The translations under genes were made by a program, and so were the position numbers. A DNA stretch of 64,000 nt from a virus, in IMG/VR virus record IMGVR_UViG_3300020193_000013, positions 1 through 64,000 of that record; one strand, 5' to 3'. Below are positions 7,817 through 15,520 of the stretch, one piece after another. Position 1 is the first letter of the stretch; every line of letters begins with the position of its first letter. A model generated the notes under the pieces. It saw nothing but the letters and a program-made list of their open reading frames with translations. It did no database searches and had not been told where the DNA came from.

Positions 7817-7904
7817 ACGTCCGTTCCTGGTTCTATTGGGTTAAGATCGTTAAGGGGCCTTGAATTAATATTAAAGCATAACCATCAATAAAAGGAAAAT
7901 GACA

Positions 7905-8099
7905 ATGGACAATGAAAAAAACAAACCGCTTGAAGACGAAGCTCAAAAAAATCGTATTAAAATAAATAAATATGTTTTTGCTCAACTGTACGATAACAAT
8001 AAAAAAGTAAGACTTATTAACGAAAAAGAAGGCACTTTTATATCATTAAAAATAAATACGCTGTTCAAAACAGTACAGAAAGTAAAAGATAATCAATGA
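7905..8099 (+). CDS. Small hypothetical protein
   Basis: The ATG at 7905 (MDNEKNKPLE) is preferred to an in-frame ATG at 7899, because AAGGA lies 8 bp upstream of it and too close to the earlier one. The 64-residue, charged product has a central helix and a strand-like FISLKI segment. Its TGA overlaps the next ATG (ATGA), indicating coupled translation. Family unknown. Confidence 0.6.
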   Translation: MDNEKNKPLEDEAQKNRIKINKYVFAQLYDNNKKVRLINEKEGTFISLKINTLFKTVQKVKDNQ

Positions 8100-8356
8100 A
8101 ATTAAAAAAGAACCCGTTTCTCTTGCTTGCAATCCTATCTAGTAGTATTGTTCAAAGGCAGATTCAGGCATACAGGTTCACACAAGACATTATAGACACC
8201 CTTGGAAATCGAATAAATGAACTGTTCCTTCCTGTGCCCAAGGACAGGAAGTTGCAGGCCAAAGTAATTAAAGATGTGAAAAACGCAATTCATGCGAGGG
8301 CTGAGGCCCGTGAAGCATCACGCCTCGCTCGCATGGAGGTAATCGGGGAACTTTGA
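8096..8356 (+). CDS. Small basic helical protein
   Basis: An 86-residue product overlapping the previous gene by 4 bp. The N-terminus is weakly hydrophobic (FLLLAILSSSIV), followed by amphipathic basic helices rich in Ala and Arg (ARAEAREASRLARMEV). Family unknown. It is the last gene of the rightward block; the next gene is convergent, 47 bp away. I see no clear terminator in between. Confidence 0.65.
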   Translation: MKLKKNPFLLLAILSSSIVQRQIQAYRFTQDIIDTLGNRINELFLPVPKDRKLQAKVIKDVKNAIHARAEAREASRLARMEVIGEL

Positions 8357-8403
8357 TTCGGACCAGCCACCCTCTAACATAAAAATATCAAGAATAATAC
8401 CCC

Positions 8404-8622
8404 TCACTTGTATTTTTCCATTTCAAGCATACAATATTTGCATTGCATCACTTTAGATGAAAAACAGATAAATTCGTTAAAATTATGGCAACATTGGTTC
8501 TGCAGCTCTTTTATATCTTCGTATGCTTTTTGTAGTTCTTCGGCCTCGCACTTTGATAGATTACCATATCTGCCAGTATATTTACTAATAATGGCCCTGC
8601 AGTTATCTATGCTTTTATACAT
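8404..8622 (-). CDS. Small Cys-rich hypothetical protein
   Basis: A 72-residue leftward gene at the end of the late operon, 2 bp after the M15 peptidase gene. The N-terminal two thirds are helical (A-E-E-L-Q-K-A-Y-E-D-I-K-E-L). The C-terminal part holds C-C-H and C-K-Y-C, a possible metal site. No family recognised. An accessory lysis role is conceivable from position only. Confidence 0.6.
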   Translation of the reverse strand: MYKSIDNCRAIISKYTGRYGNLSKCEAEELQKAYEDIKELQNQCCHNFNEFICFSSKVMQCKYCMLEMEKYK

Positions 8623-8624
8623 GG

Positions 8625-9071
8625 TCAGTTATATTTTAAATCGTATTTGCCATCCCAGATATCATCTGCTTTGGCTGGTTTGGTCGAAGGTACATAAATT
8701 CTTTTTTTAGACTTTGGCGGTACCATTTGAAAATGGACCCAAATTGGAGTCCATCTCTTATCTTCTAGGTAAATTCCTAGTTCTTTCATTAAGTTAAGGT
8801 TCAATAAAACCCACTTCCATAATGAGCCATCCGTATCTCTAATGTCTACGGCAAGACCTTTTAAATGATTTGAATTTTTAGCAGCATTTGAAGTACCTTC
8901 GTTAATTTCAGCAGGCCGCCATCCAGACTCAACGATCATAGGTTTTCCGTAAGCCGTGCGTACTTTGTTCATTATTTTAAGCAATTTATCAATATTATCA
9001 GAAATCTCTTTGGTATATTCTTTAGGATATTTTTTGTCCCTACCCATTAAAATTTCATCTTTTGAGATCAT
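8625..9071 (-). CDS. M15-type peptidoglycan peptidase (endolysin candidate)
   Basis: A 148-residue D,D/L,D-peptidase of the M15 (VanY/hedgehog-like) type. The zinc ligands are visible: His69 in S-N-H-L-K-G, Asp76 in A-V-D-I, and His113 in W-V-H-F-Q, with the usual S-G-W-R-P segment near residue 49. Family members cut stem or cross-link peptides of peptidoglycan. It has no signal peptide or membrane span, so it would need a holin or act from the virion. The position at the end of the fibre genes suits an endolysin. It has its own TTAATCT element upstream. Confidence 0.85.
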   Translation of the reverse strand: MISKDEILMGRDKKYPKEYTKEISDNIDKLLKIMNKVRTAYGKPMIVESGWRPAEINEGTSNAAKNSNHLKGLAVDIRDTDGSLWKWVLLNLNLMKELGIYLEDKRWTPIWVHFQMVPPKSKKRIYVPSTKPAKADDIWDGKYDLKYN

Positions 9072-9079
9072 ATACTATA

Positions 9080-9087
9080 AGATTAAT
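9080..9087 (-). promoter_or_regulatory. ATTAATCT element upstream of M15 peptidase
   Basis: Reads ATTAATCTTATA on the minus strand, 8 nt before the ATG, overlapping the stop of the preceding gene. One member of the recurring late-gene element. Confidence 0.35.
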
Positions 9088-9556
9088 TAATCCTGATAAA
9101 GTAATTTATGGTGACGTTTTTAACACGCGTTTCTATGCCAGTTCTTGGTGTACCATTAACTGTATCTGAAATTGGATCGCTTACAGGGGTAGAAGGAGCA
9201 TAATCAAATCCCATAGAGCCGGTTCCTAATTCTGTATAAGGCGAGGTATTAGCATGAGTCGCCTGAGTATGACGGTGCCCCTGAAACTGATCATTTTGAA
9301 AACTACCCAAAGGCCTTTCTCCAGCTGGGTCCTGGTTGCCATCAGACCTAGAATTGTTTTTCCCTCTCAAAACCTGGCCACGAAGATCTGGAACAGATGT
9401 ATTCCCAGTTATAGAAGTATATTTACTGCCAGTAACCGATCTGCCATCAGCTAGAATCCACCCAGTTCCAAATTGATCTTGAAATTGGGCTTCAGTAATC
9501 ATGGCAGGCTGAACAGCACCTATTGCAGAAGATGAGCTATCAAAAACTTTTGGCAT
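9083..9556 (-). CDS. Tail-collar domain fibre protein
   Basis: A 157-residue protein of the phage tail-collar (microcystin-dependent protein) type. It has W-I-L-A-D-G-R-S-V near residue 33, the hallmark V-P-D-L-R-G-Q-V-L-R-G near 55-65, a G-H-R-H histidine pair near 94, and a terminal I-N-Y-F-I-R strand. Such domains form trimeric fibre tips or adaptors involved in host adsorption. It is the shortest of the collar proteins in this cluster and lacks the usual N-terminal shaft, so it may be an accessory or exchangeable tip. Confidence 0.8.
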   Translation of the reverse strand: MPKVFDSSSSAIGAVQPAMITEAQFQDQFGTGWILADGRSVTGSKYTSITGNTSVPDLRGQVLRGKNNSRSDGNQDPAGERPLGSFQNDQFQGHRHTQATHANTSPYTELGTGSMGFDYAPSTPVSDPISDTVNGTPRTGIETRVKNVTINYFIRIN

Positions 9557-9558
9557 AA

Positions 9559-10023
9559 TTACTCCTGCACCACTGTTATAGAATTTGCTGTACCATTGTC
9601 AGTTATAGATAAGCTGGTACCTTGAAAGCATTCTTTAATAAAATTACCATTTGAGTTTATAACTATATTAGACATAAATCTTAAATTTTTTATTGTGCTA
9701 TAATTAGATCCACCATTTAAAGTAAAAACACCGTTAATATTTGTACCATGTCCTTGGCCTTCAATAAAATAATTTCCAGATATGGTAACAGCTTCATTAT
9801 AAGTGCCGCGTAGTACTAAAATTTTACCACCCACTGGAATACTAGAAAAAGCAGCTGCAAAAGTAGTATGAGTAGCTGCACCACTGTTAACTTGCAAAGT
9901 AGACCCTATGATAGCATCATATAAGGCAGTTATTCTATTTGCTATTACCGGTGATTCTAAAGTATCAGCTTCAGTAAACTGTTTTATTTGGGCCTTTTTA
10001 TTTATAATTTTAATAACTGGCAT
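9559..10023 (-). CDS. Beta-helix-like fibre accessory protein
   Basis: A 154-residue protein. From about residue 50 it reads like a right-handed beta helix: V-P-V-G-G-K-I-L-V-L-R-G-T-Y, then G-N-Y-F-I-E-G-Q-G, N-L-R-F-M-S-N-I-V-I, and I-K-E-C-F, the Gly/Asn-turn pattern of pectin-lyase folds. The N-terminus (MPVIKIINKK) may attach it to another fibre. Placed between two collar-domain genes with 2-8 bp gaps. A fibre or polysaccharide-binding role is inferred; no catalytic residues are identified. Confidence 0.6.
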   Translation of the reverse strand: MPVIKIINKKAQIKQFTEADTLESPVIANRITALYDAIIGSTLQVNSGAATHTTFAAAFSSIPVGGKILVLRGTYNEAVTISGNYFIEGQGHGTNINGVFTLNGGSNYSTIKNLRFMSNIVINSNGNFIKECFQGTSLSITDNGTANSITVVQE

Positions 10024-10031
10024 AATACACC

Positions 10032-10604
10032 TTAATATTTAATTATATAGTTTACGTAAGCATTTTTTGGTCGGGATTCGTTGCCTCCCGAACTAACCAA
10101 CGGATTTCCAGACCCGCTCGATGTGCTTTCACTGGCATCAGCTTGATTTTCACTATGGGTCACCATTGGGCCTGACATGTCTACTTGTGGAAACCCATGA
10201 GAGTCGTGTCCTCCACCAGTCTCATGACTAAGACGAATACCATGTTTATGTAGTTTAAACGCATCTGCTTGTATGCTGCCAACATTGTTACCAGTATTTC
10301 CACCAGCCGCCATGGCAGTTCTTGCCCCTGTATCCGGGTCATTTCCTGCCGAAGCGTCAACACCCCTTAAAAATCTACCCCTCAAGTCAGGTAAATTAAA
10401 TCTAGAGCCGCCTGGTGTACCAAAAACAGTTCCTGTAGTTCCGTCACCAAATGACGTACCTATTTTTTGATATAAAGCAGCATATTGAGTTTGGCTTAAA
10501 CTTCTACCATCGCAAACAAGGTAACCATTTGGAGAAGAAACGTTACCCCATGCTTTTATTGTTCCTGGTAAATCACCTGTATTTTTTCCTACAATTTTAG
10601 CCAT
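10032..10604 (-). CDS. Tail-collar domain fibre protein
   Basis: A 190-residue collar protein: P-G-T-I-K-A-W near residue 14, Y-L-V-C-D-G-R-S-L near 28-36, a Y-Q-K-I-G segment, N-L-P-D-L-R-G-R-F-L-R-G-V-D near 73-86, then an H-K-H and Gly/His-rich variable region and a final V-N-Y-I-I-K-Y. Expected to be a receptor-contacting tip or its adaptor. The last seven residues recur in several neighbours with different codons. Confidence 0.85.
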   Translation of the reverse strand: MAKIVGKNTGDLPGTIKAWGNVSSPNGYLVCDGRSLSQTQYAALYQKIGTSFGDGTTGTVFGTPGGSRFNLPDLRGRFLRGVDASAGNDPDTGARTAMAAGGNTGNNVGSIQADAFKLHKHGIRLSHETGGGHDSHGFPQVDMSGPMVTHSENQADASESTSSGSGNPLVSSGGNESRPKNAYVNYIIKY

Positions 10605-10612
10605 AAAAAAAC

Positions 10613-10927
10613 CTAATACTTAATAATATAATTCATTGCAATTTTTCCCGCACCTTGCGTGGCAGCTTGTCCCACACCTTGAGAAACAGCTTCAGTTGCA
10701 CCCGCTTTTACGGCCTCGGCTGTACCAGTTTTAGCGGCCCCGGCTGTACTTACTGCTACTGAACTACCACTACTCAAAGCCGCTCCGATACCGCCGGTAA
10801 CCGCGCCAATACCGGCACTAATAGCCGCCCCCTTTAAGATATCACCAAAACTCTCCCCTTTAGCAATACCGACCCCAGTTCTAACAACTGCCCCGATAGC
10901 CATAGGTATAAAAATTGCTGGGCCCAT
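10613..10927 (-). CDS. Gly/Ala-rich hydrophobic protein ending NYIIKY
   Basis: A 104-residue protein dominated by Gly and Ala (A-I-S-A-G-I-G-A-V-T-G-G-I-G-A-A-L), with glycine-zipper periodicity and an amphipathic A-G-A-A-K-T-G-T repeat. It has no collar signature, yet ends M-N-Y-I-I-K-Y exactly like the collar proteins around it. The start overlaps the GNAT stop by 1 bp. It may insert in a membrane or pack into the fibre base; both are inference. The shared terminal tag suggests the same interaction as the collar proteins. Confidence 0.65.
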   Translation of the reverse strand: MGPAIFIPMAIGAVVRTGVGIAKGESFGDILKGAAISAGIGAVTGGIGAALSSGSSVAVSTAGAAKTGTAEAVKAGATEAVSQGVGQAATQGAGKIAMNYIIKY

Positions 10928-11442
10928 TATTCATCCCCCCTAACTAAACTAAACATGCACTCGTCGTGAAATGTATTTTTCCAAAACAAACTTTTCCGAG
11001 AAACACCCTCAAACGTAAAACCCCATGTCTTTAAAAGCCGTGAGATGTGGGGTCTATTTGTTAATGTTCGTGTCCAAATTCGAGTATAATCCATGTAATC
11101 AAAAACGTAATCTTTAATTTGTCGGCTTGCTTCCACTAAAACCTGTATTTTATTGGGGCATGTTTTTATCATTAATAACCCATACTCGACGGATTTGTTT
11201 TGAAGATCAAACGAAGCTAAAGCACACATACCTACTATTACCTCATCAACACGTATAAAATAAGAAGCACAGTGCATGTTTGCAACGGCCTGATCATCGC
11301 CCCATAAAAATTCAGGTGGGTAACGCCGAAAATAATCCTCATAATAAGGATCTCTTGACCAGGAGCGTATAATATGGGCCTGGTCGGCGGTTATTACCGC
11401 TAACGAAATTACTGGGCTAGTTTTTTGTAGTGCTAAGGTCAT
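10927..11442 (-). CDS. GNAT-family N-acetyltransferase
   Basis: A 171-residue protein with the GNAT layout: N-terminal I-R-S-W helix, Y-F-I-R-V-D-E-V-I-V-G-M-C-A-L strands (motif D), a V-E-Y-G-L-L-M strand, an A-S-R-Q-I-K-D-Y helix in the place of the acetyl-CoA-binding helix, and the terminal N-x-x-H-I-S-R-L-L-K-T-W-G-F-x-F-E-G-V-S pattern of ribosomal-protein or small-molecule acetyltransferases. It lies inside the fibre cluster, so it may modify a virion protein; the substrate cannot be told. 2 bp from the upstream gene. Confidence 0.8.
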   Translation of the reverse strand: MTLALQKTSPVISLAVITADQAHIIRSWSRDPYYEDYFRRYPPEFLWGDDQAVANMHCASYFIRVDEVIVGMCALASFDLQNKSVEYGLLMIKTCPNKIQVLVEASRQIKDYVFDYMDYTRIWTRTLTNRPHISRLLKTWGFTFEGVSRKSLFWKNTFHDECMFSLVRGDE

Positions 11443-11444
11443 AA

Positions 11445-13223
11445 TTAGTATTTAATGATGTAGTTTAAGGATAAATTAACAGGTCTATTTTCTGTTGCTG
11501 TTGGCACAACTAATGATGAATCAAATCCTATCCGATCTGAGGTTTCTGGCCCGCCGCTATGCGTTGATGATCCTGTATTAAGACCTGCACGATAAAATGC
11601 CCCAGAATTATTGTTGGGATCGGTATTATTTAAATTAGCAAAAAAAGTTCCTGTAATATTTCTAATTGCATCGCCCTGCTCAACCCCTAAAATGCCAGAA
11701 GGTGTTATACCACCAATAACAGTTCCATGAATACCAGCACCACGAATAAACATACCACGACAATCCGGTACTTTAAAATCAGTACTATTGGTGCCGCCAT
11801 AAATATTTTGAATAACATTATAAAGAGCAGAATATTCAGGATTTGTATTTAAATTTAAAGTTTGACCTTGACACAACAAATACCCACTTGGCACAGAAGA
11901 CCCGGCATAAGTTAAAACCGTACCAACAGGATTCATTAATTGTACAACTTGATTTCCAATATCAATAACGTTTGCTGGTCTTATAATTTCAACAGAATAA
12001 TTATACCCGCTATAATCGGAATCTAATTCAACGGTGTCGCTGGTTATTTCGTTATAAAACGCATCACTTGCACTAGTGGAACCAGCTACATATCTAGGTA
12101 TTTTTTGACCATTAATGAAAACTTCTAGTTGACCATTAACCGTGCCTGGATTAATGCCCATCGTGTAGGAAGGAAGGCCAGTTATTCTAGTTTTAGAAGA
12201 AGCTACTGTAGGCTGGCTGCAATTAATTGGGGTAGTTGAAGTATCGGTAAAACAATAAGATTGATTTAACGCAAAACCACCGCTAATTGTTGTAGCTGAA
12301 TTATGAAAAAATGCTTCATAACTCAATAAATTAACAGTGCCCGAACCAATCAAGCTTGGTGAAGCAAAAAATCTTATATATAAACTTGTATTAGCAGTTG
12401 GCAACGATACTATTTGTTTTGTATCTGTTAATCCAGACCTACTGCTTACTAATGAGTAATCTGAAGGTACTCCAGAAGCTGACGCAGTAAATGAAACTTT
12501 TGGGTTTGATGTAGTATCTGGTATGTTACCAGAAGTAGCATCGTTATAGTTTAAAACCAGATCTCCTATTGGATCAGTATAAACTTGAGATATTGAAGCT
12601 TCTGTTCCACCGTTATTAAAGTTATTTATATCAATTGTATGCACTGCTTGCGATATAGTTCCTTCGGCATTTGTCGGGTTAGTTAAAAATCCCGTTTCAA
12701 TAGTAAAAGATTGTTGATTTGTAACAGTTATAATTTTTCTAGCTTCATTGTTGTATATGATAACGTCGCCAGTTTGAACAGTAAAAGTTGGTGCAGCAGA
12801 TAATGTTACTGCAGTTCCAATTGCGCTAATAGTTTTGGTTACACCGTCAAAAGCTTCGTAACTTATAGTATAATATTGACCGCCGCTATGCGTAGCTTTA
12901 GTTATAGAGGTTTGTATTCCATCTGTAGCTGAATTTGTGGCAGAACTAAAATCATCGGCAAAGCTAGCATTATAAACTAGCGAATCTAAACCGTAATCAC
13001 CACCAGTGCCACCAGTGCCAGCGCTACCAGAACCCGCAGGAATCCAAACGCCAGATTTTTTAATGTAAATTTCAGAGTTTATACCAGACACCCTAACGTA
13101 AATGTCACCGTCAGTTCCATCGGCATTATTGGGCAAAGAAGCCCCTGAAGTCAACGTAGAATATGGAGATATCGTTAAGTCCCCAGTTCCAAGTCTTATC
13201 TTTTCCGTTTTAACTTCTGCCAT
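11445..13223 (-). CDS. Large tail fibre with C-terminal collar domain
   Basis: A 592-residue fibre protein. The N-terminus (M-A-E-V-K-T-E-K-I-R-L-G, then D-G-D-I-Y-V-R) resembles fibre attachment segments followed by a Gly-rich hinge near residues 65-80. The centre is beta-rich. The collar domain starts near 430 (P-V-G-T-V-L-T-Y-A-G), with Y-L-L-C-Q-G-Q-T, V-P-D-C-R-G-M-F-I-R-G-A-G and the final L-N-Y-I-I-K-Y. In the third position the usual DLRG reads DCRG. Likely a structural fibre whose tip contacts the host. Confidence 0.8.
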   Translation of the reverse strand: MAEVKTEKIRLGTGDLTISPYSTLTSGASLPNNADGTDGDIYVRVSGINSEIYIKKSGVWIPAGSGSAGTGGTGGDYGLDSLVYNASFADDFSSATNSATDGIQTSITKATHSGGQYYTISYEAFDGVTKTISAIGTAVTLSAAPTFTVQTGDVIIYNNEARKIITVTNQQSFTIETGFLTNPTNAEGTISQAVHTIDINNFNNGGTEASISQVYTDPIGDLVLNYNDATSGNIPDTTSNPKVSFTASASGVPSDYSLVSSRSGLTDTKQIVSLPTANTSLYIRFFASPSLIGSGTVNLLSYEAFFHNSATTISGGFALNQSYCFTDTSTTPINCSQPTVASSKTRITGLPSYTMGINPGTVNGQLEVFINGQKIPRYVAGSTSASDAFYNEITSDTVELDSDYSGYNYSVEIIRPANVIDIGNQVVQLMNPVGTVLTYAGSSVPSGYLLCQGQTLNLNTNPEYSALYNVIQNIYGGTNSTDFKVPDCRGMFIRGAGIHGTVIGGITPSGILGVEQGDAIRNITGTFFANLNNTDPNNNSGAFYRAGLNTGSSTHSGGPETSDRIGFDSSLVVPTATENRPVNLSLNYIIKY

Positions 13224-13239
13224 ATAATATCCTATCGTT

Positions 13240-14367
13240 TTAAAGTTTAATAATATAATTTAATCCCATATGTGCTGGATGAGTTTGCGTATAAATTCCA
13301 CTAGAAAATGTATGATTGTGAGAACCATTTTGTGTCGTTTGGGTAAATGGGGCACCATACCAAAACGCGTAATTATCACCGGTGTTTCCAGAAGACATAT
13401 AATTGCCGATTCTAGTAAAAACACTAAAATGACTATGTCTATGATTGTTTCCAGAAACAATAGTTAAATTATTTACCGCAGTTCTGTCAGAATCTTTTGC
13501 AGCTAAAGTAGCAGAGTACTGTTTACCGTTAATCAAACTGCCGTGAACTCCAGCACCTTTCACGAATAAACCTTGCAGGTCTGGCAAGTTGAAATTACCG
13601 TTTGGTGTAGGTCCAGGTGCGAATCCAGACCCTCCATAAAGATAAGTTATTCCGTCCCAGTACAGAGATGCTAAATCTGGGTATAAAGCTGCGCTTTTAG
13701 GACTTCCATCACATAATGAATACCCGCTTGGAATTGAAAGAGAACTACCACTAAATGCAATTATAGCACCAGAAGGAACTATATCTGTGGTTCCAATGCT
13801 ACCTAAAAAACCACTTGTGCCTGGTGCCCAATAAAAGCCGCTAGGATTCCACCAAAGGTTGTTTCCTTGCCGGACTGCAATAGGTATACATATGGTACCC
13901 TGGAAGGAAGAGTTTTGTTCGTTTTTTAAAATTGGCATTCCAGAACCTACAACCGCCCTTTGTCCTGCTGTTCCCCCGCTATTGTAAATAGTTATGTTAC
14001 CGGAAGTTAATATGTTTCTGTTTAATTCAATATAAAAAATGTCACCGTCGTTTGCTAAATTTACTCCAGCAGCAAAATCACTATAGTTTAACACTAAGTT
14101 AACTACTTGACCGTTTGAATTTTGCATGAATTTAATGATAATATCAGTATTAAAATCAGGAGTTATTTTATTTAAATCCCAAGTTACGGTCCCAGTTGAC
14201 ATTACTACCAAGCTTTGTTTTCTTAAGGTATCTTGCATTGCGGTAACTATTTGATTAATTACGGTATCGGCATTTTCTCGCACCTCAGTATTTAATAACG
14301 GATAAGCATTATCGGAAGACACTTCCGATAATTTAATAAATCCTTTTAATTTATCTAGTAAACCCAT
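13240..14367 (-). CDS. Tail fibre, collar type, paralogue A
   Basis: A 375-residue fibre and the first of three tandem paralogues. It starts M-G-L-L-D-K-L-K-G-F-I-K-L-S-E-V-S, continues with a beta-rich shaft, and has the collar domain from about residue 195 (S-G-A-I-I-A-F-S-G, Y-S-L-C-D-G-S-P-K, N-L-P-D-L-Q-G-L-F-V-K-G-A-G). The stretch between the collar motif and the final M-G-L-N-Y-I-I-K-L differs from its siblings (N-H-R-H-S-H-F-S) and is the likely receptor-contacting part. It shares identical DNA tracts with both siblings. Confidence 0.85.
   Translation of the reverse strand: MGLLDKLKGFIKLSEVSSDNAYPLLNTEVRENADTVINQIVTAMQDTLRKQSLVVMSTGTVTWDLNKITPDFNTDIIIKFMQNSNGQVVNLVLNYSDFAAGVNLANDGDIFYIELNRNILTSGNITIYNSGGTAGQRAVVGSGMPILKNEQNSSFQGTICIPIAVRQGNNLWWNPSGFYWAPGTSGFLGSIGTTDIVPSGAIIAFSGSSLSIPSGYSLCDGSPKSAALYPDLASLYWDGITYLYGGSGFAPGPTPNGNFNLPDLQGLFVKGAGVHGSLINGKQYSATLAAKDSDRTAVNNLTIVSGNNHRHSHFSVFTRIGNYMSSGNTGDNYAFWYGAPFTQTTQNGSHNHTFSSGIYTQTHPAHMGLNYIIKL
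13466..13573. repeat. 108-bp tract identical to 15747-15854
   Basis: Direct repeat shared by fibre paralogues A and C, read base for base. It covers the coding region just before the collar DLRG/DLQG motif. Paralogue B has a related but diverged copy at about 14644-14724. Confidence 0.9.
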
Positions 14368-14371
14368 TTTA
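14317..14371. repeat. 55-bp tract identical to 15469-15523
   Basis: Direct repeat covering the 5' coding ends and start codons of fibre paralogues A and B. Paralogue C is diverged here. With the other two tracts, each pair of paralogues shares a different identical segment. Confidence 0.9.
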
Positions 14372-14376
14372 CGCCT

Positions 14377-15519
14377 TTATGCCTTTACTATATAATTTAA
14401 TCCCATATGTGCTGGATGAGTTTGCTGCTCGGCTGATGAGATAGTGTGAGAATGGTTTGGATCTGTACTGACAGACCTGGCCGTAAGTTGATCCCATACT
14501 TCCTGTCTTCCTCCCATTTCAATAGTATCACCACCGCTTGCTCTACCGAGTCCGCCAGTTACTCCTGAGTAATCATTAAAATGGTTATGCCTATGTAATC
14601 CATTAGTTGAAGTAGTTAATTGATTTGGGGCAGTTCTGTCAGAATCTTTTGCAGCTAAAGTAGCAGAGTATTGTTTACCGTTAATTAGAGTACCGTGCGA
14701 TCCAGCACCTTTCACGAATAAACCTCGCAGGTCTGGCAAGTTGAAATTACCGTTTGGTGTAGGCCCTGGAGTAAACCCACTACCGCCATATATGTAATCA
14801 GTACCCGTCCAATAAATTGTTGCCAGCGCGGGGTATAAAGCTGCGCTTTTAGGACTTCCATCGCAAAGAAGATACCCGGCGGGCGCATTGGTTTCTTCGC
14901 CTGTAAAAGTAAGTATAGAGCCTGTTGGTATTGGATCGGTAGTACCTATACTGCCAATTATACCACTTGTGCCTGGTGCCCAATAAAAGCCGCTAGGATT
15001 CCACCAAAGATTTACACCCTGCCTAACAACAAGAGGTATACATATGGTACCTTGGAAGGAACCTGATTGATTATTTGTTAAAGCAGGAAGGCTTGATGCG
15101 ACAACGGCCCTTTGACCTACATTAACTCCGCCATTGTAAATATTTACAGTAGTACCTGTAATAACAGATCTGTTTAATTCAATGTATAAAATATCACCGT
15201 CATTTAAAAACGGTATCCCAGAATTAAAATCAGCATAATTTAATACTAAATTTGTAACTTGACCCGTTTGACTTTGTAAAATTTTAATAATAATATTAGT
15301 ATTTGCATCTAAGGTTAATCTATTTAGAGACCAAGTGACAATCCCCGTAGAAGTAGCTACCAAACTTTGTTTTTTTAACGTATCGTCTAAAACTAAACTT
15401 GATTGGGTAATTACGGTATCGGCATCCTCTCTTGATTGAGTATCAAAGAGAACATGTTTGCTGTCTACAGACACTTCCGATAATTTAATAAATCCTTTTA
15501 ATTTATCTAGTAAACCCAT
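14377..15519 (-). CDS. Tail fibre, collar type, paralogue B
   Basis: A 380-residue sibling of the neighbouring fibres with the same M-G-L-L-D-K-L-K-G-F-I-K start, shaft and collar motif (N-L-P-D-L-R-G-L-F-V-K-G-A-G near residue 275). Its tip insert (L-H-R-H-N-H-F-N-D-Y-S-G-V-T) is unique, and its last 30 residues are close to those of paralogue C (S-S-A-E-Q-Q-T-H-P-A-H-M-G-L-N-Y-I-V). 55 bp at its 5' end are identical to A and 70 bp at its 3' end are identical to C. Likely host-range determinant. Confidence 0.85.
   Translation of the reverse strand: MGLLDKLKGFIKLSEVSVDSKHVLFDTQSREDADTVITQSSLVLDDTLKKQSLVATSTGIVTWSLNRLTLDANTNIIIKILQSQTGQVTNLVLNYADFNSGIPFLNDGDILYIELNRSVITGTTVNIYNGGVNVGQRAVVASSLPALTNNQSGSFQGTICIPLVVRQGVNLWWNPSGFYWAPGTSGIIGSIGTTDPIPTGSILTFTGEETNAPAGYLLCDGSPKSAALYPALATIYWTGTDYIYGGSGFTPGPTPNGNFNLPDLRGLFVKGAGSHGTLINGKQYSATLAAKDSDRTAPNQLTTSTNGLHRHNHFNDYSGVTGGLGRASGGDTIEMGGRQEVWDQLTARSVSTDPNHSHTISSAEQQTHPAHMGLNYIVKA
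14387..14456. repeat. 70-bp tract identical to 15531-15600
   Basis: Direct repeat covering the 3' coding ends of fibre paralogues B and C, identical over all 70 positions. Paralogue A matches only about half of it. Confidence 0.9.
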
Positions 15520-15520
15520 T

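Noticed and set aside
7706-7891. Genome-wide recoding of TAG as a sense codon
   Set aside because: Several tightly packed genes (ending at 2895 and 7705, for example) use TAG as a normal stop directly before the next ribosome binding site or start.
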